Assembly (NCBI GenBank): GCA_021399445.1
Contig: JAJTUQ010000020.1
Location: forward strand, 62,001-126,000
Source: Xylogone sp. PMI_703
Taxonomy: Eukaryota; Ascomycota; Leotiomycetes
DNA length: 64,000 nt
Reading direction: 5' to 3'
Of the stretch, positions 63,194-64,000 are shown one piece after another (position 1 is the first letter of the stretch; each line of letters starts with the position of its first letter). The notes beneath the pieces are model-generated. The model had not been told where the DNA came from. It did no database searches and worked only from the letters and a program-made list of their open reading frames with translations. The position numbers were made by a program, and so were the translations under genes.

Positions 63194-63700
63194 ATGGTTA
63201 TAAATTGGGCTATACTTGTAATAAGCTTGTTATTTGGCTATGGATTTGCAACTGGGAGTGAAGTCCCAGCAGAAGTAACAGTACAAATTCAATATAATGG
63301 CGAGGAAGGCTCCGGTATTATTACGATGACTAGGCCTACGCCGACCCATGAAGCTTTCATCACGACCAGCTTTCAGTCAACCAAGAACGCTCTAGGCACG
63401 GGCACAACATCTGTATTTCCAGCACTCGGCTATACCTCAAGCCCAACGTCCCCCTTTAATATGCCACCGGTATTTGGAGCGAGTCGAACACAGATGGTAA
63501 ACTCCACGTCTAGCACTCAGCATCGAAGTCCGACAGCAAAAAATTCTTCTCGGGTGATCGGCTCCTCTATAGCCACGCAGAATTCACCGGGGCCTGCAAT
63601 TTCTCAGATTAATCATAGCGGCACGACAGTCACAACATCTAGGCATTGGGTGGTTCTATGGGCACTGGGCGAAATCGGATTAAGTATACTAGTATTGTAA
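63194..63700 (+). CDS. Probable GPI-anchored, Ser/Thr-rich surface protein, 168 aa
   Basis: The ATG at 63194 is chosen because it starts a canonical signal peptide (MVINWAILVISLLFGYGFAT). An upstream in-frame ATG at 63077 would bury it 39 residues inside. A short beta-like segment with VTVQIQYNGEEGSGIITMT follows, then about 90 residues rich in Ser, Thr, Pro and Asn (likely O-glycosylated; N-glycosylation sites NSTS and NSS). The C-terminus ends in a hydrophobic stretch (HWVVLWALGEIGLSILVL) directly before the stop, after a small-residue region, as in GPI-attachment signals. No catalytic domain. One exon. Typical of fungal wall proteins; specific role unknown. Confidence 0.65.
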   Translation: MVINWAILVISLLFGYGFATGSEVPAEVTVQIQYNGEEGSGIITMTRPTPTHEAFITTSFQSTKNALGTGTTSVFPALGYTSSPTSPFNMPPVFGASRTQMVNSTSSTQHRSPTAKNSSRVIGSSIATQNSPGPAISQINHSGTTVTTSRHWVVLWALGEIGLSILVL

Positions 63701-64000
63701 GAATCTTAGATAGATAATATGCTATTTAGTACGGGACTTATAGAGTAGTATGTCATGTGAGGTTTCCGGTAATGGAGATATAGTTTAGTCCACCACCCGA
63801 CCTCGATAATTCTACCCATCTCCTAAACCTATTTTCATATAGCTCGGCTTTAGCTTTGAAGATCCAATCGTTTTTGCTAAGTATATGCCCAATATTCCAG
63901 TCATGGGAACGAAAAGTTCAGTGTGAGGGTAACGTAGGGATTCCAGCGCTTCATACATCATCCCTCCAGCCGTTACCTGAACTGGCCGCCCTTTGTTAGA
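63701..64000. other. Window end, no gene seen
   Basis: AT-rich 3' flank of the surface-protein gene. No supported feature. Confidence 0.4.

Overview
The window looks like nuclear DNA of a filamentous ascomycete (Pezizomycotina; a leotiomycete-type genome is a guess). Evidence: many introns of about 45-80 bp with GTAAGT-type donors, CTAAC/CTAAT branch motifs and AG acceptors; fungal families (CBM18-GH18 chitinase, Naa10-type acetyltransferase, OrsD-like and CmcJ/asaB-like proteins); and fungal transposons (pogo/Fot1, hAT, MULE, piggyBac, Tc1, a Tad-type LINE). It is a gene-poor, repeat-dominated accessory region. No rRNA, intact tRNA or CRISPR was seen. All gene models are hand-spliced from the sequence and no database search was possible.

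Layout. 1-2.57 kb: AT-rich hAT element (eight introns, 5' end outside the window) inserted into a secreted SGNH/GDSL esterase gene. 2.9-17 kb: decayed repeats around a two-exon Naa10-like acetyltransferase (4.8-5.5 kb), an OrsD-like pseudogene (7.1-8.0 kb), a small secreted-protein gene with one in-frame stop (11.6-12.3 kb), a CmcJ/asaB-like oxygenase relic (13.8-14.1 kb) and several short repeat families. 17.05-22.44 kb: the best gene of the window, an apparently intact ten-exon chitinase of about 1,567 residues. 22.9-24.6 kb: 5'-truncated LINE. 26.3-28.7 kb: piggyBac relic, then a complete 1,887-bp pogo/Fot1 element with TA target duplications and two nonsense codons. 29.8-33.0 kb: second hAT with BED finger and hATC domain. 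33.4-37 kb: frameshifted SDR gene, F-box-like relic, second pogo-like transposase with one frameshift. 37-43 kb: degraded coding fragments. 43-46.7 kb: MULE nested inside a piggyBac transposase.

46.7-64 kb is richer in small lineage-type genes: a DUF6604-like gene, a Tc1 5' end, a conserved fungal hypothetical gene, a WD40 fragment, a divergent Hsp70-like gene, then a compact four-gene block (54.1-57.3 kb) with a kinase-like protein (using a GC-AG intron) and three coiled-coil or low-complexity orphans (one with an 18-nt exon). After it come a cysteine-rich transposon tail, an Est1-type fragment, a two-exon orphan, an acidic-tailed small protein and a GPI-anchor-type surface protein. Kinase-like, ankyrin, WD40, Hsp70-like and DUF6604 proteins together resemble the fast-evolving repertoire linked in fungi to non-self recognition; that link is inference.

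Nonsense changes of C:G-to-T:A type in several transposons, and transition-biased divergence between related repeats, are compatible with past repeat-induced point mutation, but no copy-to-copy statistics could be run.
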